The notes beneath the pieces are model-generated. The model searched no databases and was not told the DNA's origin. It saw nothing but the letters and a program-made list of their open reading frames with translations. Positions 20,538-31,859 of a stretch of 64,000 nucleotides of DNA are shown in pieces (within the stretch, counting starts at the first letter, position 1; every line of letters starts with the position of its first letter). The stretch covers positions 3,738,056 through 3,802,055 of the forward strand of contig CM055093.1 in assembly GCA_029204225.1 (NCBI GenBank), read 5' to 3'. A program made the position numbers and the translations under genes. This DNA is from Diphasiastrum complanatum. Lineage: Eukaryota > Streptophyta > Lycopodiopsida > Lycopodiales > Lycopodiaceae.

Positions 20538-20602
20538 TTTATGCACCATGACTAACAAGTCACCTTTACATGTTTTATGCACCATGACTAACAAGTCACC
20601 TA
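20538..20602. repeat. two-copy tandem duplication of about 38 bp
   Basis: The block with CACCTTTACATGTTTTATGC is repeated directly and exactly. Confidence 0.85.
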
Positions 20603-20629
20603 CCTATGCAATAGGCTGATCCTATTGGT

Positions 20630-21130
20630 ACAGGTCACATTCTACATGGATCAAAGCTCCAACCAGCTGGAAATATATATATTGCATGGATTCAATGATC
20701 AAAGCTCAAACCAGCTGAGAATAAATATTTCTTATAGCAAACGAGTGAATGAGGGGTAGCCAGAATCCCGTCCATTAGGCATATGTGATTGTACATGTAA
20801 GATGCTGCATGGATCAAATTTCAAAGCTCCAGCAAGCAGCTGAGAAATAATAGTTTTTCTAACAAACCAATGAATCATGGCTTAGGAGGAGCCACATGAA
20901 GATGCACATGTTATGGTACAGGTAACAGTCACATTTTACATGGATCAAAGATTAGAGCTCCTTCAACTTCCAAGCAGCTCAGCTCAGCCACATGAAGATG
21001 CACATGTTATGGTACAGGTAACAGTAACATTTTACATGGATCAAAGATTAGAGCTCCTTCAACTTCCAAGCAGCTCAGCTGAAAGTAGATAGTTTCTTCA
21101 ATCTTCTAGCAAACCAGTGAATCACGTGCT
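20630..21130. repeat. tandem and dispersed repeats upstream of the NPH3-like gene
   Basis: A 96-bp unit starting GCCACATGAAGATGCAC is repeated almost perfectly (20891 and 20987). Weaker relatives built on CATGGATCAAAG, CAAGCAGCTGAG and AAACCAGTGAATCA occur at about 20645, 20690, 20805 and 21065. The block ends about 700 bp before the start codon and could lie in the promoter. Confidence 0.75.
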
Positions 21131-21499
21131 GCACCAGTTTGTCTGACGTAGTTGTCTTCCTCACTCTCACTGATCTGCACTGTACTCCATCTTTCCATGT
21201 ACTGCAGTCTGCATCTCTCCATGCGCTGGCGAGTGTCAGGACTTATTAGCTACGAGTACTCCCTTCCACTCGTTTTCCACTCTCACTGCTATGGCGTCCG
21301 AACCATCTATGTACTCACCTGTGTCTCTGGTCCTTTTTGCTCTCTTAATGCACGGACTACATAGACCTGCAGCATAGAGTGGTTGTTCTCTGCTTTGGAG
21401 CTTATTCGACACTCACTGTCGTACTGTTCTGTCTTCTGTCCGGGATTCAAAGTGGCTCTCACGCGATCCAGAGAGCAGGCCGCTGTTTTATGAGCTGAT

Positions 21500-21760
21500 C
21501 TGCATGCGATCATCACCTTTCTGGGCGATGCAGCATTGGCCTGGAGTCTGGAGTGGCATCTCAGCGTCAGCAGCTCACTGTTATTCAACTGGTAGAAGAT
21601 TGATTAGCAGCTACTGTTGTTTCAACTGATAGGGAATTGATTAGCTAGCTGCTGGGCGATGTAGCACAAGCCTGGACTGGCTCTCAGGAGCTTCTCACTG
21701 TTATCGAACTGATTTGCGTTTGACTACCTAGCTGCTCGGCGATGCCGCATTGGCCTCCAT
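21500..21760 (+). promoter_or_regulatory. repeated 5' leader of the NPH3-like gene
   Basis: Upstream of the start codon the motif GGCGATGCAGCATTGGCCT and a linked CTCACTGTTATTCAACTG word recur two or three times (about 21519, 21653, 21738 and their partners). An upstream ATG at 21742 opens a short frame that overlaps the main start in another phase and could lower translation. Transcript boundaries cannot be seen from sequence. Confidence 0.4.
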
Positions 21761-21806
21761 ACCTTTGGTGGTGGCCTCTCAGAAGAAGCTGAGCAGTCTC
21801 CCGGCA

Positions 21807-23468
21807 ATGGCGAGGAGGGAAGGCAGCTTTAGCGGGTGGCTGCAGAGAGTAAGGCGTACCGGAGAATACAGTGATGTAACTGTGAAAGCAAACGGGGAGG
21901 ATTTCTGCCTTCACATGCTGCCACTGCTGAATGGGAGCTCTTTCTTCAGAGATCTGCCTGCTCCCAGCTCCACCCACTCCAGAGTGGTGGACATTCCCAA
22001 TCTGCCTGGGGGATCGGAGGCCTTTTCCTTTGCAGCTGATTTCTGCTATCTCATCAAACCCACCTACTCCTTTCACAATGTGGGTCCGATCCGGGCAGTG
22101 GCAGAGTTCCTGGGAATGAATGATCTCATGGACAGCACAAAGAAATTCCTCTACACAAATGTGTTCTGCCACTGGCGATCCTGTGTCTCTTTTCTGCACA
22201 GCTTCAAGATTGTTCATCCTCCTGTGGATGACTATATCGATTCTCGTTGTATCAAGGTGATCACCTCTGCTTGCACAAAGGCTTTCCTAGATGCCAAACA
22301 TGTCTCTGCTCCCATTTCACTTTCAGTCATGGCATCCGGGTCATGGCAGCCATCCCCCTGCCAAACCCTCACAGAAATGCTAGCAACAGTAGCGTCCCTC
22401 CCTGATGAATACATGTCCAAAGTGATGGACACTCTTGTAGAAGCAGAGGTCAATCTGCACATCAAGTGTCGGCAAGGCAGGCATGTGAGAGCTTGGCTGG
22501 ATTATCTGATCAATGATCAGTGTCGGACCGATCGAGCACGGTCCTGGGTGGTGTTACTTCTGGCTAAAATGCTGCTCAAGAATGCTCCCCAGACAAAACC
22601 TTGGCTAGAGCTATCATCACAGTACTGGTGCAGTTTGCTGGAGCGTGCAGCTCAGCTTGTGAAAATAGCAGATGCAATACCAAGGGAGCATTTGATTTCA
22701 GTCATTTCTGTGCTGGAATCAAAAATTGGAGCTAGTTTACATGAGCTTGATGATTACATACAGGCATTCAATTTTGAACCAGAGACCCTCTTGTCTCTTG
22801 CCAGGCATTTTGTGCAGGATGGAAATGAAAGGGAGAATGAAATTGAGGAAGTAGCAGCTGAGGTCGATGGTTGTTTGTGGAGTTTTGCAGAGAATCTCTC
22901 CATTTCTGCAGACACATTCATTTCGATATTTTCTGCCTTTCCGCCCTGGGCAAGGAGGTCTCATGACATGCTCTACCCCACTCTGGAGAAGATGCTCATT
23001 AAAGGGAGTTTCTCAGCTGAAGAGAAGCAAAATTTGTGGAAATTGGTAGACTGTTCAAAGCTGACCCCTGGGGTGAATGAACGAGCTATGAATAATCCTT
23101 CTTTTTTGTGTCAGCCCCATGTGCTGGAGAGTGTTCTGCAGCGTCACAGCGAGGAGCTTGGTCGAATTGGAGATGAAGACCGCCAGAATCTGCGGCACAT
23201 TATGCAAAAAGTTATCAAAGCAAGCTTGAAGCTTTTGGAAGAAAATTCTAGAAGATCCAAGGAGATTCTGGAACTTCAAAAACAGTATGCTGCTTTGCTA
23301 GGAGGGAGAATTTGTATGCTTAGGGACAGTTGTGAGAACAGTCCTGACCTCTTCAAGTCACATCATCACATTGGATTACATTCTGTTGTCAGGGACGAGG
23401 ACACTTGTTCTCATATACCAGCAAGGCACTCAACAAGCACCCTTAATGATTTGATGCTTAAAGTCTGA
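21807..23468 (+). CDS. divergent BTB/POZ-NPH3 domain protein (NRL family)
   Basis: This single-exon gene encodes 553 residues from the first in-frame ATG (21807). The frame extends upstream to 21750 without another ATG. An amino BTB/POZ fold (about 20-105) opens with S-D-V-T-V and H-M-L-P-L-L. An NPH3 domain (about 195-450) includes the family block P-P-W-A-R-R-S-H-D-M-L-Y followed by S-A-E-E-K, L-V-D-C-S-K-L and A-M-N-N. A short coiled-coil-like helix lies at about 460-500. NRL proteins act as plasma-membrane or CUL3-ligase adaptors in phototropin and auxin signalling in plants. Length fits the family (usually 500-670), but the usual long carboxyl tail is short. I infer an intact host gene; it is flanked by repeats and has no neighbours that inform its role. 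Confidence 0.9.
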   Translation: MARREGSFSGWLQRVRRTGEYSDVTVKANGEDFCLHMLPLLNGSSFFRDLPAPSSTHSRVVDIPNLPGGSEAFSFAADFCYLIKPTYSFHNVGPIRAVAEFLGMNDLMDSTKKFLYTNVFCHWRSCVSFLHSFKIVHPPVDDYIDSRCIKVITSACTKAFLDAKHVSAPISLSVMASGSWQPSPCQTLTEMLATVASLPDEYMSKVMDTLVEAEVNLHIKCRQGRHVRAWLDYLINDQCRTDRARSWVVLLLAKMLLKNAPQTKPWLELSSQYWCSLLERAAQLVKIADAIPREHLISVISVLESKIGASLHELDDYIQAFNFEPETLLSLARHFVQDGNERENEIEEVAAEVDGCLWSFAENLSISADTFISIFSAFPPWARRSHDMLYPTLEKMLIKGSFSAEEKQNLWKLVDCSKLTPGVNERAMNNPSFLCQPHVLESVLQRHSEELGRIGDEDRQNLRHIMQKVIKASLKLLEENSRRSKEILELQKQYAALLGGRICMLRDSCENSPDLFKSHHHIGLHSVVRDEDTCSHIPARHSTSTLNDLMLKV

Positions 23469-25113
23469 ATTGTATGTATTTGGGAGGAAGGTGCAAATTG
23501 TAACGGCTATAAAGACATGGAGTGAGCTTCTCTTCTGCAAATTATGGGTTTGTAATGAAAATACCATTCTAAGATTGCTGCATGCTCCAATGGTGACAAT
23601 TATTAAGTCCTAAGTTAGGGATTTGAACTTTCCCCAATGTATTATCCTTTAAGCTGATACTTACCTTCAGAAATGCAATCTTATGGATTCTCCTCCGGAG
23701 AGCGGCTGCAAGACTTAATGTGTTTCATGGATAGTTTGGGGGCCCTACAAGAATCTTTCTCTAAATAACGTTATGGAGGCCAAATTGTATGTACATTAGA
23801 GTTCTATCTACTGTTGGGAAAAATTCAGTGCCCAGCCTGCTGACAGCTCTACTTCCTCTGCAACCATCTTCATGTGTCTCCCTTTTGAAACAGGTATGTG
23901 ACCACTACAGGGCAATGCTGTGAAAGTCAACTATTTACTGTTGCTCACTACAGTGATAGTCCGTATCTTTGTACAAATGATTCCCCTGAACATGATAAAA
24001 ATGCCTACAAGTGCAATGACATATATGAGCTTTCAGTGTATGCTTTGCATTATCTTTCCTTATCTTGAAATATATGCTCTATGTTTCTTTCATAGCAATT
24101 TCAATGTATTTTCGAGTTACTCTTTCATCAAGATATGTAATGAAATAACCAATCTCTAGTTTAGTGACAATAAGTTATGGTTTTATGTGCACCATGTATC
24201 TGCAGAAGAGACTCTTCTGCTCAGAAAAGTGAAGCTCCACTTACTCATCAGTGGGCTGTGTTTTACGTACCTCTGATGCTCAGTTGTACTTTCTACTGGA
24301 TTAGTGAGCCATGTGGGTACTTTTTTCAAGACTAACCACTTTCGTGGGTATTTCAATGATTAATTTTTTTTATAAGCTTACTTTGTTAAGAGCAGCCTTC
24401 ACGTTTCATACTTAGTTTTTTTGATTCTGAGAGGCTTCTGAGAGGCTTGAGCTCTTTGTGGGAGAGCTCGACTACATTGGTTGTAGGGCTTTGCCTATGA
24501 TGCTAATTGGTAATATTTAGTAATGTTTGAAGAAGATTATTCATTTTTCATCAATTATAGTCTTTCTATGCTTTATGTGATGCAATGTCTCTGAATCTGT
24601 TTATAATTGAGATGCTGTTCGATGTTGTCTCCTCATACATCGGGCACAAGTCCTCCCATTTATGAGACGGTGACACGTAATTGATTTATGCTACATAATG
24701 CACTAGTTAGCATTTATTATTCAAAGTACAATGAAGCGTACATTGAATTAGCACGCATATGGTGTAAATAGGACATAAAAGATGAAGCCATTTTACCACA
24801 CTTTTGTAGCTTAACATCCGTTCACAAGTTTTGCAAGTCATCAAATGTATTGATATGGATCTCCAGCATAAAAGATTCTGAATGTCTTTCCTTATGCCCA
24901 TCTCAAAAATTTCTTTTGAAAGTAGGTCTGGAGTCCCTCCAAAAATGGGGTCTTGGCCATGTACCGTTTGCGGAGGATATGGGTAATTCTTTTTTAGTTT
25001 ATGCTGCTTTGTCATTTAAGGTTCTTTCATATATTGATTGTCGTACTAGTTAGAGCTTAGAAGTTGGACATTACTCAGCAAGTAAAGTCTCATTAATGAT
25101 ATAAACTATAGTT
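23469..25113. other. 3' flank of the NPH3-like gene, gene-free
   Basis: The first few hundred bases are probably 3' untranslated sequence, but no decisive polyadenylation signal stands out. Beyond that I see only short frames on both strands. The stretch ends at the target site of element C. Confidence 0.45.
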
Positions 25114-25118
25114 GAGAC

Positions 25119-25393
25119 ACTTAGAATTTGCTTCGAACAGGAACACAAATCATGCTACACAGTAACACAGACAGAAAACACTCTCCACAGCAAGCTCACA
25201 TAGCAACTATATTTCTCAAAATGAAATTACACTGTACATATACTTGTTCACTCAGGCAACCCATGCATGACCCAGGTTGCCGTTGGCGGGATGCATGTCC
25301 CGTCGACTTGCCTCGTGGCGAGGCCAACTGATCCTTATCAACTGATAGGGGCCCACAGTAGAGTAACACAGTGATTCTACTTTGATTCTAACT
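25119..25393 (-). repeat. 3' LTR of element C
   Basis: On the plus strand it runs ACTTAGAATTTG to GATTCTAACT. The ends ATTCTAA and TTAGAAT are exact inverse complements. The reverse-strand purine tract AAGGGAGAG (25404-25394, reading leftward) abuts it. Confidence 0.85.
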
Positions 25394-25447
25394 CTCTCCC
25401 TTAAAGTAGAGTCTACTTTTTATACAGTCATATACATAGCTTTAAAG

Positions 25448-28400
25448 TCAGCAAACTTTAAGTACAGAAAGCTTTGATCTAAATTTATCAAACTTTTCTC
25501 CAACAAGTGGCTTAGTGAAAATATCAGCTAGTTGTTCTTCTGTGCTACAATGAACAACATGAATTTCACGACTCAGTAGCCTCTCACGTATAAAGTGATA
25601 CTGAATCTCAATGTGTTTGGTTCTCGCATGGAACACTGGATTCTTTGCTAGTTGAATGCCACTCTGATTGTCGCTATGTAATGTCGTGGGATTTTTCTGC
25701 TTCATGCCAACTTTTTCCAAGATTTGTCTCAACCATACAGCTTCTTGTGCTGCGTTACACATTGCCTTATACTCTGCTTCTATGGTGGATAGAGCAATTG
25801 TACTTTGCTTCTTACTAGACCAGGAAAAGCAAATACCACAAAACTGGAATACATACCCTGTGGTGGATCTACGATCATCATAGTCACCTCCCCAATCCGC
25901 ATCCACATAGCCACACAACTCAGGTAAACCATCATGCTTCCTGTAAATCAAGCCATAATCTGAAGTGCCTTTCACATAACGCAAAATGCGTTTAGCTGCC
26001 TTCCAATGCATTTCCGTGGGTGCTGCCATAAATTGACTTACAATGCCAACAGCATAGCATATATCTGGTCTAGTCGTGGTAAGGTAAATCAAGCTCCCTA
26101 CTAACTGCTTATACAGGGTAGCATCAAATGACTGTGACTCATCAAGCTTAGAAAGCTTTTTACCTGGTTCAATAGGAGCATTCACTGGTTTGCAATCCTG
26201 CAACCTAAACCTGTGCAGCAACTCTTTGACATACTTCACCTGTGTTAACTTCGTGTCCTTTTTGCCACACCTCTACTCCAAGGCAATAATGCATCAGGCT
26301 GAGATCTGTCATCTCGAATTGTTCCATGAGGTCTTTCTTGATCATATCTATCATCTCTTGATTATTTCTTGTCAACATAAAGAGCAATCAAAGCAACCAT
26401 ACCATCAAAGCATAAGACATATAGATTTGGATCAGAATGTGTTCTCACCATACCCTTTGAACCAAAGTAGGCATCAATCCTGCTATACCACGCACGTGGT
26501 GCCTGTTTAAGACCATAAAGCGCTTTCTTCAAGCGACATACTTTATTTTCCCGTCCCTAGGCCGTACATCCAAAGATTCGCAAGTGGTTCACCTTTGGCT
26601 TCTTCTTCGTGAATGCTTCCTCAGGTGTTATCTTTCGTATGGCAATGGTAGGACTTCTATTTTGAAGATAGACTGCCGTACTGCATGCTTCTGACCAAAA
26701 ATCTTTTGGTAGTTTCATCTCAGCTAGCAAAGATCTGGCACTTTCCACAATCGTATGATTCTTACGCTCAGCTACACCATTGAGAGCAGGAGTATGAGCT
26801 TGCGTAAATTGTCTTTTAATCCCACATTGATCACAAAGATCATTGAAGTCATTAGGCTTGTACTCACCTCCACTATCTGATCTTAGGAGTTTGATTTTCC
26901 TACCTGTTTGATTTTCGACCAATGCTTTGAAGCTCTTGAAATTGTCAAATGCATCTGATTTCTTCTTCAAGAAGTAGATCCACATCTTACGTGACATATC
27001 ATCAATAAAGGTCATGAAATAGAAGGCTTTACCTAAGGACATGGTCCTCATAGGCCCGCATAAATCTGTGTGGATTAAATCCAGGATGTTCTTTGCTCTT
27101 GAAACACCACCTTTATTGAACTTCTCATGATGCTGCTTCCCATATACACATGATTCGCACATCGATTTCAAGTGGTCTTCTATAGTAGGCAATCCTGTTA
27201 CCATCTCCAATTTCCTCGTCAAACTGAGGCTTCCCAAGTTCAAGTGACCAAGCCTCTTATGCCACAACTCAGTTTGCGATGGAATGGACGATACGAGTCC
27301 ATGTTGCCCTTGATTGTATCATTCAACCTGTACAATTTTGTATTGGGCTCCCTTACTCCATCCACAATAACTTTGATCTTTTGGTTCACATCCTTCACAA
27401 AGCAACGATCATGGACGAATTCTACTTTCACCTTTTGATCCGTAATGACTCCAAGAGAGAGTAGATTTTTCTTCAAACCTGGTACGTAAAGTACCTCCCT
27501 GGTCATCCTGCTTTTGCCATCAGGTAGTTGGATTGAAACAATGCCTATCCCCTTGATCTTGCACACCTCACCATTCGCTTGTGAAACGGACGTTCCATTA
27601 TCCAACACTTTCAAGCTACTGAACCAATTCTTGTTACCTGTCATGTGTCTTGTGGCTCCCGAGTCAATATACCATGCTTGATCATCTTGATTAGATGACA
27701 ATGCAGATATGAAGATGCTAGAGTCTTCAATCTCACCCTCATTGACAAGGTTATCTGCTTGCTTTGGTTTCTTCTTGCCTTGTTCCGCCAAGAATTTGCG
27801 ACATTCACTCTTCCAATGGCCCTTTTTACCACAATGGAAGCACTTGCCTTTTCTCTTGGTCTTACTAGAAGATCCCTCATCCTCCTGAGACTTGGCAAAT
27901 TGCTGTTTAGACTTCTTCTTGTCCTTGCCCTTGCCTTGTTTTTGGCGTGTCGCAAGTGCCTGATCGTCAATATTCTGACGTCTAGCTTTCACCATTTCTC
28001 GCCGTTGCTCTTCCTGCATCAAGATTCCTGTGAGCTCGTCAAAGGTTGGCAATCTTTCTCTTGATGCTATTCCGCTCACAAACATCTGATAGGGTTCTGC
28101 AATGCCACACAATGCATTGTGCACTAGCTCCACATCACGTATGTGCTCACCAATAGAATGCAGTTCATCCCTCATTGTCTTGATTCTGGTCATGTACGTC
28201 TGAATGTGCTCTCCTTGCTCCATTCGGGCACTATTCAGCTTTGACTTTAGAAACATGATTCTTGACGGATTTGGCGTCTCGAATTGCTCCTTTAGCACAT
28301 CCCATGCCTGTGTGGGTGTAACAGCATCACAAATGTGGGTAATGATGTGATCCTTCACTGACAAGTTAATGAAGGTCAAAGCTTTCCTCATCTTTTTGTC

Positions 28401-28571
28401 GAACACTTTGATATCCGCTTCATTTGGCGGCCTTCTCTCATCACCTGTGACGACTTCCCACACGTCTTTCTCCATCAATATGTTTTTCATTTTGAATTTC
28501 CACGCTGCATAGTTGGAAATCCCGTCCAATTTCCTACTTTCACTCAAAATGGACTCTCCCATGTTTGCCAT
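25448..28571 (-). pseudogene. copia gag-pol of element C, RT deleted
   Basis: From the ATG at 28571 the frame covers gag, the zinc knuckle C-F-H-C..H..C and protease D-S-G-A-T. A frameshift near 27260 leads into integrase, with L-W-H-K-R-L-G-H, C-E-S-C, then D of H-T-D-L-C-G-P, D of S-D-S-G-G-E and E of V-A-E-R-K-N all present. The integrase stops at 26557. The next readable block is the late RT motif K-V-C-R-L-K-K-A-L-Y-G-L-K-Q, so roughly the first two thirds of RT are gone. The catalytic Y-V-D-D is cut after Y-V-D near 26375. RNase H (26239-25448) is open with D-A-D-W, I-E-A-E-Y and D-N-Q-S and the terminal D-I-F-T-K-P. The element could not copy itself. Confidence 0.88.
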
Positions 28572-29741
28572 CGCAAAACTGCTTGAAACTTCTGCCGTAG
28601 GCTAAAAACAGTATGCCGAGGCCAACTGTGATGTCAGAAGTTGAAAATAATGACCTGCACTTTTTCCCTTACCAGGCCACTCGCCGCTTTTCCACCAATT
28701 TGAAAGCCAAATCGGCGTTGCCTTCCGAAATGCACTCAGTCGTCAACTCCCAACTACGTGCCCAATGGAATAGTGAAATCACTTTTGGCGCACTCCGAAC
28801 ACTTTTCCGTTGCAATCTCTCTGTTTTGCTGTACCGTACTTGCAAGTACAGTCCAGGTGCCCTTCGTTTGGAGGTTATAGCCTTTCGTTTGGGTCAAAAC
28901 GGGCAAAGGACCCAAAAATAGGGATTTTCCTTGTTTTTGAACTGTTTCTTCAGCCTTCTTCAAGGGTATATCTAACGACCGATTTTGCTCTGATGGCTCT
29001 ACTTCACTTTCCAACTAGAACGTTGATTCTGTTGGAGACTCATCGGATGGTCATGACTCAAAATGTGCACCAACAATGGACACTTCCAGCCGCTACACAC
29101 CTGGAGACGCTGCCTTTCCACTCACGATGGTCGCGCGCGAGCGTCCCGTGGCTCCTCCTTCTCTTCTCTCAAAAGTTTGGGTATGGCTGCCCTCTGAGAT
29201 CTGATCCAGCTCCGTAGCGCTTCCACGGCTAGACACGGCCAGCTCAGATCTGATTGAACTGATCAGGGCGCCCTCCTTCCTGCTTTTACAGCAACAAAAA
29301 CAGTTGAATACAGAGAGAAATCCACAATTTTGAGCTTCCAAACCCTAGGCCATGGTTTTTCTCAAAAAACTGATCTTGGCTTCATGTTCATAGTTCTTTG
29401 ACAGGCCAATCCTCTTCCTCTGAGGTCGTCCTATTGCTAGGAGTCTGGTGCTTCAAACCGTTCTCAAAACGGGGTTCGTTTGAATGCACATCGAGTGCAA
29501 ACGCCAAGTAGCCTCCCATCGGAATTTCAAAATTCCGTTTGCTACGGTTTTGATTCAGCCGACAACTCTTGTCTCCGAATCCTCACATAGTCTCAAGCTC
29601 AACAAGCTTATGTGTGCTAGAATCTGTGCACCAGTGCTTCTCCTTCCGTCTTCAACCCGCCGTAAACCCCGAACTCTCAGAAGACAGTTCTCCCGAAGCT
29701 CTCTTCAACGACGATGCTATACTGTGTACACTCCTTGTACG
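28572..29741 (-). other. leader of element C
   Basis: About 1.17 kb of leader, long for copia, separates the primer-binding site from gag. It is richer in G and C than its surroundings at 29070-29220. I recognise no captured gene. Confidence 0.5.
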
Positions 29742-29753
29742 GCTCTAATACCA
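29742..29753 (-). other. primer-binding site of element C
   Basis: The reverse strand reads TGGTATTAGAGC, one base off the initiator-Met complement and directly adjacent to the 5' LTR. Element B has the same variant. Confidence 0.8.
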
Positions 29754-30027
29754 ACTTAGAATTTGCTTCGAACAGGAACACAGATCATGCCACACAGTAA
29801 CACAGACTGAAAACACTCTCCACAACAAGCTCACATAGCAACTGTATTTCTCAAAATTAAATTACACTGTACATATAGTTGTTCACTCAGGCAACCCATG
29901 CATGACCCAGGTTGTCGTTGGCGGGATGCGTGTCCCGTCGACTTGCCTCGTGGCGAGGCCAACTGATCCTTATCAACTGATAGGACCCACAGTACAGTAA
30001 CATAGTGATTCTACTTTAATTCTAACT
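29754..30027 (-). repeat. 5' LTR of element C
   Basis: It is 274 bp and matches 25119-25393 with scattered differences (about a dozen by eye), so C is older than A. Confidence 0.85.
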
Positions 30028-30032
30028 GAGGC

Positions 30033-30769
30033 TCCACACTTTCATGTAACATGTTTCATAAACTTGAGCAAAATATTAGTTACCGATGTGTTATCTTGTA
30101 TAATTGCAATCTCTAATTGTAACTTACAAGGCTCTCTCCATGCTGACGTTATCCATTTGATATTTATCTCATATTTGCAGCATACTCTGAGGTTTAATAG
30201 CTAGACAGATGAAATGTATGAAGCTTTGAAAGTAGAGCCCTAGCAGACAAATTGTGCTGCAATCAAAATTAGCAAATGTGTTTGTAGTAATTACTGTTGG
30301 TCTTGCCAATGGATAGACGTCACATTGGCATAGTTGTTGGATTTTTGTCTTTGATGGAAATCAATAATAACAAGAATCAATTGTAAATACGTGTATACAA
30401 TCTTTTCTTACATTCTGCAATTTTACATCCAAGTTCGAACAGTCTGTAGAAATACACTGAAGTTTGCATAGTTCTGACAATTTTCAAATTCGGAGGATTG
30501 TCGAACAAATTTTTTAAGATGTTTGAATATTCAAAATAACGAGACAAAAAGCGGAACCTTATCTGCAACAACTCCAAGGAGATTTGGAGTAAATCTTGAG
30601 TGCCCCGAGAGATGTTGACAGGCAAAAGTTGACATCCCATTGTCTTTGTATTCAACAATGGTCCTGTCTCATGGAATAGCAAGAAGCTGAATTCTACTGC
30701 ATTATCTCCGACAGAGGACAAATACAAAGTTGCTGCACATGTTAAAGGCAAAACACTACCTCCACACGC
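30033..30769. other. gene-free stretch
   Basis: A 124-residue reverse frame (30751-30377) has no recognisable motif and I do not treat it as a gene. Nothing else is seen. Confidence 0.4.
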
Positions 30770-31720
30770 GTGCTAGGATCTTGCCTGTCCTATTGACTAC
30801 TTTACATTGATCAGATTCAAATTCTACTTTATGTCCTAGAATAACTCTGCTTACAGAGAGCAGATTTGTAGAAAGATTTGGTACATGTAGGACATTGGAA
30901 AGTAGTTTAGATTGATCATTTGCAAGATCAATCTTACTGTACCTTCACCCTTGATAGCTTGTGTGCTATTGTCGCCCAAGTGAACATATCTTTTGGTACT
31001 ATAAGGCGTATAGGACTCGAAACAACCGATATGGCTTGTCATGTGCTGTGTGGCTCCAGAATCCAGTCGTTGGATGGTTGGGCTGTGATGCTTCTATAGC
31101 TGCATTTGCCATCTGATTCGATTGCCCTTTGCTGTTGTTTTTGGCTTGTACTATGCAGCAATCTTGAATCTCGTGGTTGGCTCGCTTGCAGTATCTGCAG
31201 AACAGCTTCTTCCTTGTCGGTTGGTTCGACTGCTCTTGACGCTGTGTGGGCTTTTGGTTTTGCTTTGATGGCTTCGGGCCTTTCTTCTTCTGCTTAGTCA
31301 AGCCTCTTTTGGTGTATCTAGTGTGAGAGTCAACAGTCAAGGGACTGGAGGCTTCATTCCTTCTGGTGTCTTCCTGCAACAACATTGTAATGACTCTTGA
31401 AAGAGTCAGTTCTGGGTGTGTCATGATGATCATCACCCAGCTGTCATATGAACTTGGCAAGCTTGAAAGCAGTGTCATTACTACGTCTTGATCATCTATG
31501 ATTGATCTGACAATGACCATTTTCTTCAGCAGGTTCTTGAACTGGTTAATGTGATTCTGTAGGGAATCACCGTTGGTCATCTTGAGGGAGAAGAACTTTC
31601 TCCTGAGATGTAGCTTGGAAGCTACATCATGCACTTCATACAAGGTGCTCAAGGTGTCCCAGACTTTCTTGGAGGTCTGAGCTTCAGACACATGACCGAT
31701 TTGTGTGTCTATGTTTTTGC
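30770..31720 (-). pseudogene. copia gag-protease fragment (I)
   Basis: The reverse frame from about 31691 encodes the gag core (S-E-A-Q-T-S-K-K-V-W, L-H-L-R-R-K-F-F-S-L-K-M), a lysine-rich linker and a zinc knuckle C-R-Y-C..H..C. A frameshift near 31040 leads into the protease-side block with H-L-G-D-N-S-T-Q-A-I-K-G. It belongs to the same lineage as element K (39418-41480). The amino end of gag, integrase, RT and both LTRs are missing. Confidence 0.8.
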
Positions 31721-31859
31721 GGACTGTGCGACAATGAAAGTAAAACTGTAGCGATATGAATGGAACTAGATTAACATGGGATTTAGGAGAGTAGAGGAGA
31801 TAAATCCAACACGTTCAAAGGCCAAAAAGAGAAAGTATGCAAGCTGCAGAAAGCACTAC

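Larger units (their letters stand above)
25119..30027 (-). mobile_element. Ty1/copia retrotransposon, element C (defective)
   Basis: The element spans 4909 bp with short LTRs of about 275 bp, a primer-binding site, a polypurine tract and a damaged gag-pol. The bases outside, GAGAC (25114-25118) and GAGGC (30028-30032), agree at four of five positions. Its LTR ends do not have TG and CA. Confidence 0.88.

Noticed and set aside
20891-21082. Direct repeats that might suggest a CRISPR-like array
   Set aside because: There are only two long contiguous copies without spacers, in plant nuclear DNA. It is a tandem duplication.
21750-21806. Upstream extension of the NPH3-like frame to 21750
   Set aside because: The extension has no ATG; it would need a TTG start. 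The first in-frame ATG at 21807 leaves the BTB domain complete.
21684-22217. Reverse frame of 177 residues over the NPH3-like gene
   Set aside because: It is the antisense shadow of a well-supported coding region and has no recognisable domain.
24707-25053. Opposed frames of 102 and 67 residues left of element C
   Set aside because: They have no motifs, and their ends are set by chance stops in AT-rich DNA.
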